Assembly (NCBI RefSeq): GCF_001905825.1
Contig: NZ_LIVV01000006.1
Location: 558,001-622,000, forward strand
DNA: 64,000 nt
Direction: 5' to 3'
Origin: Streptomyces sp. CB02009
Lineage (GTDB): Bacteria; Actinomycetota; Actinomycetes; Streptomycetales; Streptomycetaceae
Position numbers and translations under genes: made by a program. The notes under the pieces are model-generated. The model was not told where the DNA came from, did not search any database, and saw only the letters and a list, made by a program, of their open reading frames with translations. Positions 27,298 through 37,602 of this stretch are shown here, one piece after another. Each line of letters opens with the position of its first letter. The first letter of the stretch is position 1.

Positions 27298-28407
27298 GTG
27301 AGCACCAATCCGGTGAGCATCAAGAAGGCCGCCGCCGCCGCGCTCGTCGCGGCGCTGGGCGTCACCACCCTCGCCGCCTGCGGCACGGAGGACGTCCGCG
27401 AGGCCGCGGGCAAGTCCGGCGCGCCCGCGCCGAAGACCGTGACCCTCGTGAGCCACGACTCGTTCAACGCCTCCAAGGAGGTGCTGGCCGAGTTCACCCG
27501 GCAGACCGGCTTCACCGTCAAGGTGTTGAAGAGCGGCGACGCGGGCGAGGCCGTCAACAAGGAGATCCTGACCAAGGGCTCCCCGCAGGGCGACGTCTTC
27601 TTCGGCGTCGACAACACCCTGCTGTCCCGCGCCCTCGACAACGGCATCTTCGTGCCGTACGCGGCGAAGGGCCTCGACCGCGTCCCGGCCGCGTACCAGC
27701 TCGACAAGGAGCAGCGGGTCACGCCGATCGACTCCGGTGACATCTGCGTCAACTACGACAAGAAGTACTTCGCCGACAAGAAGCTGGCGCCGCCGGTGAC
27801 CTTCGACGACCTGGCGAAGCCGGCGTACCGGAACCTGCTCGTCGTCGAGAACCCCGAGCGGTCCTCCCCGGGCCTGGGCTTCCTCCTCGGTACGGCCGCG
27901 AAGTACGGCGACGACGGCTGGCAGGACTACTGGAAGAAGCTCAAGGCCAACGGCGTGAAGACCGTCGACAGCTGGGAGCTCGCCTACAACCAGGAGTTCT
28001 CCGGCTCGGCCGGCGGCAAGCAGGCCAAGGGCGACCGTCCGCTCGTCGTGTCGTACGCCTCCAGCCCGCCGGTCGAGGTGCTCTACGGCGAGCCGCAGCC
28101 GAAGACGGCCCCCACCGGGGTCTCCACCGGGACCTGCTTCCGGCAGACCGAGTTCGCGGGCCTGCTGAACGGCGCGAAGAACCCCGAGGGCGGCAAGGCG
28201 CTGATCGACTTCCTGATCTCGAAGAAGTTCCAGGAGGACATGCCGCTCCAGATGTTCGTCAACCCGGTGGCCAAGGACGCGGCCCTGCCCGAGCTGTTCA
28301 CGAAGCACGGCGTGGTGGTCGACAAGCCGGAGACCATGGCGCCCGAGAAGATCGCCGAGAAGCGTGACCCGTGGATCCAGCAGTGGTCGTCGCTCGTTCT
28401 GAAGTAG
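27298..28407 (+). CDS. thiB: Thiamine ABC transporter substrate-binding lipoprotein
   Basis: 369 residues from GTG 27298, with AGGAGGAA 4-11 nt upstream. A Sec signal with lipobox LAAC puts the lipidated Cys at 28 (VTTLAACG). The mature protein is of the ThiB/iron-binding-like periplasmic type: TVTLVSHDSFNASKEVLAEF, GDVFFGVDNTLLSRALDNGI and DSWELAYNQEF. The TPP riboswitch upstream strongly supports thiamine or a phosphorylated form as ligand. The permease gene overlaps its 3' end. Confidence 0.92.
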   Translation: MSTNPVSIKKAAAAALVAALGVTTLAACGTEDVREAAGKSGAPAPKTVTLVSHDSFNASKEVLAEFTRQTGFTVKVLKSGDAGEAVNKEILTKGSPQGDVFFGVDNTLLSRALDNGIFVPYAAKGLDRVPAAYQLDKEQRVTPIDSGDICVNYDKKYFADKKLAPPVTFDDLAKPAYRNLLVVENPERSSPGLGFLLGTAAKYGDDGWQDYWKKLKANGVKTVDSWELAYNQEFSGSAGGKQAKGDRPLVVSYASSPPVEVLYGEPQPKTAPTGVSTGTCFRQTEFAGLLNGAKNPEGGKALIDFLISKKFQEDMPLQMFVNPVAKDAALPELFTKHGVVVDKPETMAPEKIAEKRDPWIQQWSSLVLK

Positions 28408-30058
28408 TCCCCGACCGCCGGGGAAGCGCGGCGCGGCTCGGCCTGATGGCCGTGCCCGTCGCCTTCTTCGCGCTCTTCTTCGCCTGGCCCGTCGTCTCGA
28501 TCGTCGAGCGCGGGCTCCGGGTCGACGGGGCGTGGCAGTTCGGGCGGTTCGGCGAGACGCTGAGCCGGCCGGAGATCCTCGACGTCCTGTGGTTCACGCT
28601 CTGGCAGGCGCTCGCCTCCACCGGTCTCACCCTGCTGATCGCGCTGCCCGGCGCGTACGTGTTCGCGCGGTTCGAGTTCCGCGGGAAGGTGCTGCTGCGC
28701 GCGGTCGTCACCGTGCCGTTCGTGATGCCGACCGTCATGGTCGGTACGGCCTTCCTGGCGCTCGTCGGGCGCGGCGGTCTCCTGGACGAGCTGTGGGGCG
28801 TACGGCTCGACACCACGTTCTGGGCGATCCTGATCGCCCATGTGTTCTTCAACTACGCCGTGGTCGTCCGGACCGTCGGCGGCCTGTGGGCGCAGCTGGA
28901 CCCGCGGCAGGAGGAGGCCGCCCGGGTCCTCGGCGCGTCCCGCTGGCGGGCGTGGCGGACGGTGACCCTGCCGGCGCTCGCCCCCTCGGTCGCCGCGGCG
29001 GCGCTGATGGTCTTCCTGTTCACGGCGAGCTCCTTCGCCGTCGTCCAGATCCTCGGCGGATCCACGTACTCCACCCTGGAGACGGAGATCTACCGGCAGA
29101 CGGTCGTCCGCTTCGACCTGACGACGGCGGCCGTCCTCACCCTGGTGCAGTTCGTCGCCGTGGGCGTCGTCCTCGCCGTGCACGCCCGGACGGTCCGCCG
29201 CCGGGAGACCGCGCTGCGGATGGTGGCGCCCGAGGAGACGGCCCGCCGGCCCCGGGGCCTCGGCCAGTGGGCGCTGTTCGGGGCCGTCCTGCTCTCCGTC
29301 GTCCTGCTGATCGTGCTGCCGCTCGGTGTGCTCGTCGAGCGGTCCTTCGCCACCTCCCACGGCTACGGGTTCGACTACTACCGGGCGCTGCAGACCCCCG
29401 ACCCCTCCGGCACCTTCCTCGTGCCGCTGCTCGACACGATCGGGAACTCGCTGCGGTACGCGGTCGTCGCCACCCTGATCGCCCTCGTCATCGGCGGGCT
29501 CGCCGCGGCGGCGCTGACCAGGCGCGCCGGTCGGCTCGTCCGGGGCTTCGACGCGCTGCTCATGCTGCCGCTCGGGGTGTCGGCGGTGACCGTCGGCTTC
29601 GGCTTCCTCATCACGCTCGACGAGCCGCCGTTCGACCTGCGGGCCAGCTGGATCCTGGTGCCGCTGGCGCAGGCGCTGGTCGGTGTGCCCTTCGTCGTAC
29701 GGATGATGCTGCCGGTCCTCCGGGCGGTGGACGAGCGGCTGCGGGAGGCGGCGGCGGTGCTCGGCGCCTCGCCGTGGCGGGCCTGGCGGGAGGTGGACCT
29801 GCCGCTGGTGCGGCGGGCGCTGCTGATCGCCGCCGGGTTCGCGTTCGCCGTCTCGCTGGGCGAGTTCGGCGCGACGGTCTTCATCGCCCGGCCCGACAGC
29901 CCGACCCTCCCGGTGGCGGTGGCCCGGCTCCTCGGCCGGCCCGGCGAACTCAACTACGGCCAGGCGATGGCCCTCTCGACGATCCTCATGGTGGTGTGCG
30001 CGGTGTCCCTGCTGCTCCTCGAACGGCTCCGGACCGAACGCACCTCGGGGGAGTTCTG

Positions 30059-30059
<1 letters not shown>
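28383..30059 (+). CDS. thiP: Thiamine ABC transporter permease, fused two-domain type
   Basis: About 558 residues. It contains two complete binding-protein-dependent permease domains in one chain, as in ThiP/FbpB. EAA loops are EEAARVLGASRWRAWRTVTL and REAAAVLGASPWRAWREVDL. About 12 TM helices are expected. The start is uncertain: GTG 28383 (MVVARSEVVPD) or GTG 28371 both overlap thiB and neither has a Shine-Dalgarno, suggesting translational coupling. Its stop overlaps thiQ (TGATG form). Confidence 0.9.
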
Positions 30060-31087
<1,028 letters not shown>

Positions 31088-31166
31088 CGGGTGCGATGAG
31101 TTTCCCGGTCCGGTGGAGTCTCCTTGGTGTCCGTCATGTCTGTGTCGACCACCCGGGAGGAACCCC

Positions 31167-31814
31167 ATGGGCCAGCTGCTCAGAGTCCAGAACTTCATGG
31201 TCTCGTCCGACGGATTCGGTACGGGGGAGGGCCAGAGTCTGGAGCGTCCGTTCGGCCACGCGGATCCCGGGGCCCTGTTCGCCTGGGCGGGGGCCACGGC
31301 GAGCTGGCCCAATCGCACCGACCCCGGCGGCAGCCGCGGCCTCGACGACTACTTCACCCGGGACTTCTCCCACAACATCGGCGCCGAGATCATGGGCCGC
31401 AACAAGTTCGGGCCCCAGCGGGGTCCCTGGCAGGACCACGAGTGGCAGGGCTGGTGGGGTGACGAGCCGCCGTTCCACACGCCGGTGTTCGTCATGACGC
31501 ACCACCCGCGTCCCTCGTTCACGCTGTCCGACACGACGTTCCACTTCGTCGACGGCGACCCGGCGAGTGTGCTGGCGCGGGCGAAGGAGGCGGCGGACGG
31601 CAAGGACGTCCGGCTCGGCGGCGGGGCCACCGTGGTCCGCGCGTTCCTCGACGCCGGTCTCGTCGACACCCTGCACGTCGCGGTGGCGCCGGTGGAGCTC
31701 GGTTCCGGGGTACGGCTCTGGGAGTCGCCCGACGAACTCCTCGACCGCTACCACCGCGACGTCGTACCCAGCCCGGGCGGCGCGGTGACCCACCACCTCT
31801 TCTGGCGGAAGTAG
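31167..31814 (+). CDS. Dihydrofolate reductase/RibD C-terminal family reductase
   Basis: 215 residues from ATG 31167, with GGGAGGAA just upstream. The fold is seen in VQNFMVSSDGFGTGEGQSLE, FSHNIGAEIMGRNKFGPQ, PVFVMTHHPRP, VRLGGGATVVRAFLDAGLVD and LHVAVAPVELGSGVRLWESP. Such proteins are NADPH-dependent and related to the RibD reductase, mostly of unknown substrate. It is not long enough or similar enough to be called true DHFR. Confidence 0.88.
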   Translation: MGQLLRVQNFMVSSDGFGTGEGQSLERPFGHADPGALFAWAGATASWPNRTDPGGSRGLDDYFTRDFSHNIGAEIMGRNKFGPQRGPWQDHEWQGWWGDEPPFHTPVFVMTHHPRPSFTLSDTTFHFVDGDPASVLARAKEAADGKDVRLGGGATVVRAFLDAGLVDTLHVAVAPVELGSGVRLWESPDELLDRYHRDVVPSPGGAVTHHLFWRK

Positions 31815-31866
31815 GGCGCCCTCGCCGCCCGCCTCGCCCTCCTCCCCGCCCTCGGGGGACGCCGAA

Positions 31867-31894
31867 GGGGGTGCCGTGCGGACACGGCACCCCC
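31867..31894. terminator. Bidirectional terminator between convergent genes
   Basis: GGGGGTGCCGTG (31867-31878) and CACGGCACCCCC (31883-31894) form a perfect 12-bp stem with loop CGGA. It lies between the reductase (+, ends 31814) and the permease (-, ends 31904). Confidence 0.85.
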
Positions 31895-31903
31895 GGGTCG
31901 GGC

Positions 31904-33052
31904 TCAGCCGGTCAGCGGCAGCGCCGCCAGCTCCGCCACGGCCCACGTCAGGGGGAGGAAGACTGCCAGCAGCACGCCGGCGCGCATCAGGGCCGCCGAG
32001 CGGAGGACCGCGGGCGGGGCGCCGATGCGGAGGAGGGCCTCGGTGGTGTGGGCGCGGCTCTGCTTGGACTCCAGGGCCGCGGTGAGCAGCGTGGCCGTCG
32101 TGCAGGCCAGGATGAGGGCCGCGCCCAGGCCGGAGAGCGGGCCGAAGGCGCCGGGGCCGGTGCCCGCGTCGTCCAGGGCCGCCGCCGCGAGCGTTCCGGA
32201 GAGCACCGCGCTGACCACGCCCAGGGGGCGGCCGATACGGCGGGACTCGTCCATCAGGACGCGGCCCGCGAGCAGCCGGGCGGCGCCCGGCCGGACGGAC
32301 TGGAGGAGGCGGCCGCAGCCGTGGACGAGGCCGGGGCCCACCATCGCGAGACCGGCGGCGGTGAGGACCCAGCCGGCCAGGACGCCGGCCGGGTTGCCGT
32401 CGAAGCGGCCCGGCAGCGGGAGCCCGGCGCCGCCGCCGCGGCCCGCGTACGTCTCCACGGCCAGGCCGACCGCGACCAGGGCGACTCCCCACGGCAGCCC
32501 GGACGGCACCGGCTTCTCCGCGCCCTCCGGTGCGGCGGGCGCGGTGCGCGGGCGCAGGGCGAGGCCCGCGGCCGTGGCCGCGACGACCGGGACGACGGCG
32601 AGCAGGGTGAGGGCGGCGGCGAGCGGGATCGGCTGGTCGGCGGCGAGGAGGTCGGCGGCCGCCCCGTCGAAGGGCAGGCCCGTGATGTCGCCGCGCAGGT
32701 GCAGGTAGAACAGCAGCGCGACCATGGAGCCGAGGGTGCAGGCGACGGCCGTGGACGCGGCGGCGATCGCCGTGAGGCGGGCCGGGCCGAGGCCGATCGC
32801 GGAGAGTCCCGGCCGCGGGCGGGTGCTGGGGTCCGTCCGGGCCACCGCGACCGCGAACTGGACGGTCGCGGCGAGCGGTAGGACGCACCAGAGCAGCCGC
32901 AGCACGGAGGCCGAGGACCGCTCGGGGTGCCCGACCGCGTATCCGAGGGTGCAGAGCAGGAGGAAGCCGACCCCCGCCGCCGCGACGGCGACGAGGAGCC
33001 GGCGCGTCTGGACGAGGGGGTGGGCCCCGCGGGCTAGACGGAGAGCGAGCAC
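31904..33052 (-). CDS. ABC transporter membrane protein (exporter type)
   Basis: 382 residues from GTG 33052 (VLALRLARGAHPLVQTRRLL). About nine hydrophobic helices, for example LLVAVAAAGVGFLLLCTLGY, GVLLAVFLPLTWAVAELAA and IPLAAALTLLAVVPVVAATA. The middle carries a FtsX-like segment (LLAGRVLMDESRRIGRPLGV). It overlaps the ATPase gene by 19 nt, so the two are partners. There is no binding protein nearby, which suggests export or lipoprotein/antibiotic handling. The substrate is unknown. Confidence 0.8.
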   Translation of the reverse strand: MLALRLARGAHPLVQTRRLLVAVAAAGVGFLLLCTLGYAVGHPERSSASVLRLLWCVLPLAATVQFAVAVARTDPSTRPRPGLSAIGLGPARLTAIAAASTAVACTLGSMVALLFYLHLRGDITGLPFDGAAADLLAADQPIPLAAALTLLAVVPVVAATAAGLALRPRTAPAAPEGAEKPVPSGLPWGVALVAVGLAVETYAGRGGGAGLPLPGRFDGNPAGVLAGWVLTAAGLAMVGPGLVHGCGRLLQSVRPGAARLLAGRVLMDESRRIGRPLGVVSAVLSGTLAAAALDDAGTGPGAFGPLSGLGAALILACTTATLLTAALESKQSRAHTTEALLRIGAPPAVLRSAALMRAGVLLAVFLPLTWAVAELAALPLTG

Positions 33053-33762
33053 GCCGCGACGCCCTCCGCCCCTGACGCGGGGGGTACGGTGCCGACCCGG
33101 CGTCCGTCGAGGAGTGCGACCGAGCGGTCGGCGAGCGCCGCGACCTCCGGGTCGTGGGTGGCGAGGAGCACGGTGATGCCGTGCGAGCGGGCGGCGGCGG
33201 TCAGGGTGCGCAGGACCTGGGCGCCGTCGGCGCGGTGCAGGATCGCGGTGGGCTCGTCGGCGAACAGCACCGACGGGGTGGTGACCAGCGCGCGGGCGAT
33301 CGCGATGCGCTGGCGCTCCGCGTGGGTGAGGGCGTGCGGGCGCTTGCGGGCGCACGCGCCGATGTCGAGGCGCTCGAGCCACTCCACGGCTGCGGTCCGC
33401 GCGGCCCGGTGGGAGGTGCCGCGGAGCAGCAGGGGCAGGGCGGTGTTCTCCCAGCCGGTGAGCTCGGGGACGAGGCCGGGCTCGGGGTCGATCCAGCCGA
33501 AGCGGTCGCGGCGGAGCCGTTCGCGGTCGGCGGGGCTGAGGGTGTGCACGGGGCTGCTGTTGAACCAGACCTCGCCCTGCTGGGCGAGCAGCTGGCCGGA
33601 CAGGCACCGCATGAGGGTGGTCTTGCCGCTGCCGCGCGGGCCGACGACGGCGAGGATCTCGCCCTCGCGGACGCCGAGGGAGACGCCGCTGAGGGCGTCC
33701 GAACCGCCCAGGGCGCAGGTCAGGGAACGCGCCCAGAGCACGTCGTTGTCCGGTGGGGCCAT
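33034..33762 (-). CDS. ABC transporter ATP-binding protein with degenerate signature motif
   Basis: 242 residues from ATG 33762 (MAPPDNDVLWARSLTCALGG); GAGG is 8 nt upstream, favouring it over GTG 33771. Walker A VGPRGSGKTTLMRCLSGQ, Walker B VLFADEPTAIL and H-loop LLATHDPEVAALADR are intact. The signature normally LSGGQ-x-QR reads ALTHAERQRIAIARAL, keeping only L and the trailing QR. It is the LolD/MacB-like type, paired with the overlapping permease. Impaired ATPase or an asymmetric partner is possible. Confidence 0.88.
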   Translation of the reverse strand: MAPPDNDVLWARSLTCALGGSDALSGVSLGVREGEILAVVGPRGSGKTTLMRCLSGQLLAQQGEVWFNSSPVHTLSPADRERLRRDRFGWIDPEPGLVPELTGWENTALPLLLRGTSHRAARTAAVEWLERLDIGACARKRPHALTHAERQRIAIARALVTTPSVLFADEPTAILHRADGAQVLRTLTAAARSHGITVLLATHDPEVAALADRSVALLDGRRVGTVPPASGAEGVAACSLSV

Positions 33763-33879
33763 CGCGTACACCTCGATGTCGGATCCGATCTGTGTCCCCC
33801 GTCCGGGGGAACGAAGGGACGGGCCTGTCGGTCACTGGGCACCGTAAGTATTCGGATCCGTTTGTACGGACAGCACGCG

Positions 33880-33922
33880 GCCCGGGCCGCCGCCATCCAC
33901 TCGGATGGCGGCATGCCCGGGC
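33880..33922. terminator. Long hairpin downstream of the class III aminotransferase
   Basis: Outer GCCCGGGC (33880-33887 with 33915-33922) and inner GCCGCCATCC (33889-33898)/GGATGGCGGC (33903-33912) enclose loop ACTC, with a small bulge. It follows the aminotransferase stop by about 55 nt on the minus strand and precedes the ATPase gene. Confidence 0.75.
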
Positions 33923-33976
33923 CGGGGTCACGCCGTGAGGGCGGCGTGATGTCGTGTGCCTCGCGCGGCGGGGACC

Positions 33977-35326
33977 TTAGAGCTTGGTCCAGGCCTCGGT
34001 GAGCACCGAGCGCAGGATGCCTTCGATCTCGTCGAAGGTGCCCTGGTCGGCGATCAGCGGCGGGGCGAGCTGGATGACCGGGTCGCCACGGTCGTCGGCA
34101 CGGCAGTACAGGCCGTTCTCGAAGAGCGCCTTGGAGAGGAAGCCGTACAGGACGCGCTCGGTCTCCTCGTCCGTGAAGGACTCCTTGGTGACCTTGTCCT
34201 TGACGAGCTCGATGCCGTAGAAGAAGCCGTTGCCGCGGACGTCGCCGACGATCGGGAGGTCGTGCAGCTTCTTCAGGGTGTCGAAGAAGTTGCCCTCCTG
34301 GTCGAGGACGTGCTGGTTCAGGCCTTCCTTGTCGAAGATGTCGAGGTTGGCGATGGCGACCGCCGACGACACCGGGTGGCCACCGAAGGTGTAGCCGTGG
34401 AGGAAGGTGTTGTCGCCCTTGTAGAAGGGCTCCGCGATGCGGTCCGAGACGATGCAGGCGCCGATCGGGGAGTAGCCCGAGGTCATGCCCTTGGCGCAGG
34501 TGATCATGTCCGGCACGTAGCCGAACTTGTCACAGGCGAACATCGTGCCGAGGCGGCCGAAGGCGCAGATCGTCTCGTCGGAGACGAGCAGCACGTCGTA
34601 CTGGTCGCAGATCTCGCGGACGCGCTGGAAGTAGCCGGGCGGCGGCGGGAAGCAGCCACCGGCGTTCTGCACCGGCTCCAGGAAGACGGCCGCGACGGTC
34701 TCGGGGCCCTCGAAGAGGATCTGCTGCTCGATCTGGTCGGCGGCCCAGCGGCCGAAGGCCTCGGGGTCGTCGCCGTGGATCGGGGCGCGGTAGATGTTGG
34801 TGTTCGGCACCTTGTGCGCGCCGGGGACCAGCGGCTCGAAGGGGGCCTTCAGGGCCGGCAGGCCGGTGATGGACAGGGCGCCCTGCGGGGTGCCGTGGTA
34901 GGCGACCGCACGCGAGATGACCTTGTACTTGGTGTGCTTGCCCTGCAGCTTGAAGTACTGCTTGGCGAGCTTCCACGCGGTCTCGACGGCCTCGCCGCCA
35001 CCGGTGGTGAAGAAGACCTTGTTCAGGTCGCCCGGCGCGTAGTCCGCGAGACGCTCGGCGAGCTCGACGGCCTTGGGGTGCGCGTACGACCACACGGGGA
35101 AGAACGCGAGCTCCTGGGCCTGCTTGTACGCGACCTCGGCCAGTTCCTTGCGGCCGTGTCCGGCGTTGACCACGAAGAGGCCCGCGAGACCGTCGAGGTA
35201 GCGCTTGCCCTTGTCGTCGAAGATGTAGGTGCCCTCACCACGCACGATGGTGGGAACGGGCGAGTTCTCGTACGACGACATGCGGGTGAAGTGCATCCAC
35301 AGGTGGTCGTACGCGGTCTTTGACAT
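33977..35326 (-). CDS. Class III aminotransferase, SpuC-like (putrescine/omega-amino acid:pyruvate)
   Basis: 449 residues from ATG 35326 (MSKTAYDHLWMHFTRMSSYE). The PLP lysine is in MITCAKGMTSGYSPIGACIV. Cofactor-site stretches are FFTTGGGEAVETAWKLAKQY, AVAYHGTPQGALSIT and VLLVSDETICAFGRLG. It is closest in style to putrescine-pyruvate or beta-alanine-pyruvate transaminases, so it may convert putrescine to 4-aminobutyraldehyde. Divergent aldehyde dehydrogenase and Lrp regulator support this. The hairpin at 33880 ends it. Confidence 0.88.
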   Translation of the reverse strand: MSKTAYDHLWMHFTRMSSYENSPVPTIVRGEGTYIFDDKGKRYLDGLAGLFVVNAGHGRKELAEVAYKQAQELAFFPVWSYAHPKAVELAERLADYAPGDLNKVFFTTGGGEAVETAWKLAKQYFKLQGKHTKYKVISRAVAYHGTPQGALSITGLPALKAPFEPLVPGAHKVPNTNIYRAPIHGDDPEAFGRWAADQIEQQILFEGPETVAAVFLEPVQNAGGCFPPPPGYFQRVREICDQYDVLLVSDETICAFGRLGTMFACDKFGYVPDMITCAKGMTSGYSPIGACIVSDRIAEPFYKGDNTFLHGYTFGGHPVSSAVAIANLDIFDKEGLNQHVLDQEGNFFDTLKKLHDLPIVGDVRGNGFFYGIELVKDKVTKESFTDEETERVLYGFLSKALFENGLYCRADDRGDPVIQLAPPLIADQGTFDEIEGILRSVLTEAWTKL

Positions 35327-35349
35327 GTCGCTTCGGGACTGGGTCACGA

Positions 35350-35841
35350 TTATCGAGTTCCCCACATATAGGTCTGCTTCTTGAGCTTGAGGTAGACGAA
35401 GCTCTCGGTGGAGCGCACGCCGGGGAGGGTGCGGATGCGCTTGTTGATCACATCCAGCAGGTGGTCGTCGTCCTCGCAGACGATCTCCACCATCAGGTCG
35501 AAGGAGCCCGCGGTCATCACCACGTACTCGCATTCGGCCATGGCCGTCAGGGCTTCCGCAACCGGATCAAGGTCACCCTCGACGTTGATGCCGACCATCG
35601 CCTGCCGCCGGAATCCCACGGTGAGCGGGTCGGTGACGGCGACGATCTGCATGACGCCCTGGTCGAGCAGCTTCTGGACGCGCTGGCGCACGGCGGCCTC
35701 GGAGAGGCCCACGGCCTTGCCTATCGCCGCGTAGGGACGGCGACCGTCCTCCTGGAGCTGTTCGATGATCGCCAGGGAGACGGCGTCGATCGTCGGGGAC
35801 GAACCGGTTCCGGTTCTGGGTTCTGTGCTTCGACTGGCCAC
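35350..35841 (-). CDS. Lrp/AsnC family transcriptional regulator
   Basis: 163 residues from GTG 35841 (VASRSTEPRTG); GTG 35919 would add 26 residues. I prefer the shorter form because family members are about 150-165 long and the first conserved helix is IDAVSLAIIEQLQEDGRRPY. The HTH is YAAIGKAVGLSEAAVRQRVQ; the RAM/ligand domain is VMTAGSFDLMVEIVCEDDDH. It lies 24 nt upstream of the aminotransferase on the same strand and is divergent from the aldehyde dehydrogenase, so it likely regulates both in response to an amine or amino acid. Confidence 0.88.
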   Translation of the reverse strand: MASRSTEPRTGTGSSPTIDAVSLAIIEQLQEDGRRPYAAIGKAVGLSEAAVRQRVQKLLDQGVMQIVAVTDPLTVGFRRQAMVGINVEGDLDPVAEALTAMAECEYVVMTAGSFDLMVEIVCEDDDHLLDVINKRIRTLPGVRSTESFVYLKLKKQTYMWGTR

Positions 35842-35949
35842 GGGTTCACTGTGCACCGAGAATGTCGGTCTTGCAACCCCAGAGCGATGTAATTCGTTGT
35901 CGATCGGCTCGAAACTCACGGAATCCGAAGTTGGAGAGGGTTGGGCCTG

Positions 35950-35977
35950 TTGAAAGCGTCTGCCGAGCGACTAGGCT
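35950..35977 (+). promoter_or_regulatory. Candidate sigma-HrdB-type promoter of the aldehyde dehydrogenase at 36047
   Basis: TTGAAA (35950-35955), 16-nt spacer, TAGGCT (35972-35977). The predicted start near 35984 gives a leader of about 60 nt with AGGAGG before GTG 36047. The region between this and the Lrp gene could hold the Lrp operator. Confidence 0.6.
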
Positions 35978-36046
35978 GAGGTGTCTCGCCCATCGGGACA
36001 CCGCACAAGGACGTGCGACGACAGAACGTGACAGGAGGGGTGGCAA

Positions 36047-37483
36047 GTGACCACCGAGCTGCGCCGGCTGCGTAACTACATCAACGGGGAGTTCCGCGAC
36101 GCGGCCGACGGCCGCACCATCGAGGTGGTCAACCCGGCCACCGGCGAGGTGTACGCCACCTCCCCGCTCTCGGGCCAGGCTGACGTCGACGCCGCGATGG
36201 AGGCCGCCGCGGCCGCCTTCCCCGCCTGGCGTGACAGCACCCCGTCCGAGCGCCAGAAGGCACTCCTCAAGATCGCCGACGCCTTCGAGGAGCGCGCCGA
36301 GGACCTGATCGCCGCCGAGGTCCAGAACACCGGAAAGCCCATCGCCCTCACGGCGAGCGAAGAGATCCCGCCGATGGTGGACCAGATCCGCTTCTTCGCC
36401 GGTGCCGCCCGGATGCTCGAGGGCCGCTCGGCCGGCGAGTACATGGAGGGCATGACCTCCATCGTCCGTCGCGAGCCGGTCGGCGTCTGCGCCCAGGTCG
36501 CGCCGTGGAACTACCCGATGATGATGGCCGTGTGGAAGTTCGCCCCGGCGCTCGCCGCGGGCAACACCGTCGTCCTCAAGCCCTCGGACACGACCCCCGC
36601 GTCGACCGTCCTGATGGCGGAGATCATCGGTCAGATCCTCCCCAAGGGCGTCTTCAACGTCGTCTGCGGCGACCGCGAGACGGGCAAGGCGATGGTCGAG
36701 CACCCGACCCCCGCCATGGCCTCCATCACCGGCTCCGTACGCGCCGGCATGCAGGTCGCCGAGTCGGCGGCCAAGGACGTCAAGCGCGTCCACCTCGAGC
36801 TGGGCGGCAAGGCCCCGGTCGTGGTCTTCGAGGACACCGACATCGACAAGGCCGTCGAGGACATCTCCGTCGCCGGCTTCTTCAACGCGGGCCAGGACTG
36901 TACGGCCGCGACCCGTGTCCTCGTGCACGAGTCCATCCACGACGAGTTCGTCGCCGCGCTCGCCAAGGCCGCCTCCGAGACCAAGACCGGTCAGCCGGAC
37001 GACGAGGACGTGCTGTACGGCCCGCTCAACAACGCCAACCAGCTGAAGCAGGTCACCGGCTTCATCGACCGCCTCCCGGCGCACGCCAAGGTCCAGGCCG
37101 GCGGCCACCGGGTCGGCGACAAGGGCTACTTCTACGCCCCGACCGTCGTCTCCGGCCTCAAGCAGGACGACGAGATCGTGCAGAACGAGGTCTTCGGCCC
37201 CGTCATCACCGTCCAGTCGTTCACCGACGAGGCCCAGGCCCTGGAGTTCGCCAACGGCGTCGAGTACGCCCTCGCCTCCTCCGTCTGGACCAAGGACCAC
37301 CAGCGCGCCATGCGCATGTCCAAGTCCCTCGACTTCGGCTGCGTGTGGATCAACACCCACATCCCGCTGGTCGCCGAGATGCCCCACGGCGGCTTCAAGA
37401 AGTCCGGCTACGGCAAGGACCTCTCCGGCTACGGCTTCGAGGACTACACGCGCATCAAGCACGTCATGACCTCCCTGGGCTGA
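36047..37483 (+). CDS. Gamma-aminobutyraldehyde dehydrogenase (first paralogue)
   Basis: 478 residues from GTG 36047, AGGAGG 9 nt upstream. ALDH features are present: VAPWNYPMMMAVWKFAPALA, LELGGKAPVVVF (catalytic Glu) and GQDCTAATR with catalytic Cys285. The PatD/PuuC-like sequence and PHGGFKKSGYGKDLSGYGFE near the end fit aminobutyraldehyde dehydrogenases. It would oxidise 4-aminobutyraldehyde to GABA with NAD. Divergent from the Lrp and aminotransferase genes. A paralogue lies at 46917. Confidence 0.9.
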   Translation: MTTELRRLRNYINGEFRDAADGRTIEVVNPATGEVYATSPLSGQADVDAAMEAAAAAFPAWRDSTPSERQKALLKIADAFEERAEDLIAAEVQNTGKPIALTASEEIPPMVDQIRFFAGAARMLEGRSAGEYMEGMTSIVRREPVGVCAQVAPWNYPMMMAVWKFAPALAAGNTVVLKPSDTTPASTVLMAEIIGQILPKGVFNVVCGDRETGKAMVEHPTPAMASITGSVRAGMQVAESAAKDVKRVHLELGGKAPVVVFEDTDIDKAVEDISVAGFFNAGQDCTAATRVLVHESIHDEFVAALAKAASETKTGQPDDEDVLYGPLNNANQLKQVTGFIDRLPAHAKVQAGGHRVGDKGYFYAPTVVSGLKQDDEIVQNEVFGPVITVQSFTDEAQALEFANGVEYALASSVWTKDHQRAMRMSKSLDFGCVWINTHIPLVAEMPHGGFKKSGYGKDLSGYGFEDYTRIKHVMTSLG

Positions 37484-37500
37484 ACCACCGCCTGAACGCC

Positions 37501-37543
37501 ACGCGGCCCCGGCACCCCGGTCGACAGGGTGTCGGGGCCGCGT
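37501..37543 (+). terminator. Terminator of the aldehyde dehydrogenase gene
   Basis: ACGCGGCCCCGGCACCC (37501-37517) pairs with GGGTGTCGGGGCCGCGT (37527-37543), 17 bp with one G-T wobble and a 9-nt loop, 18 nt after the stop. Confidence 0.85.
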
Positions 37544-37602
37544 CGCGTCGCTCGACGGAGCGTCCATTGCCCCGGCGCGCCGCCTGCCGCGATGCTGCAC
37601 GG

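Noticed and set aside
35842-35919. 26-residue longer Lrp regulator from GTG 35919
   Set aside because: No ribosome site, exceeds family length and would take up promoter space. Kept only as an alternative.
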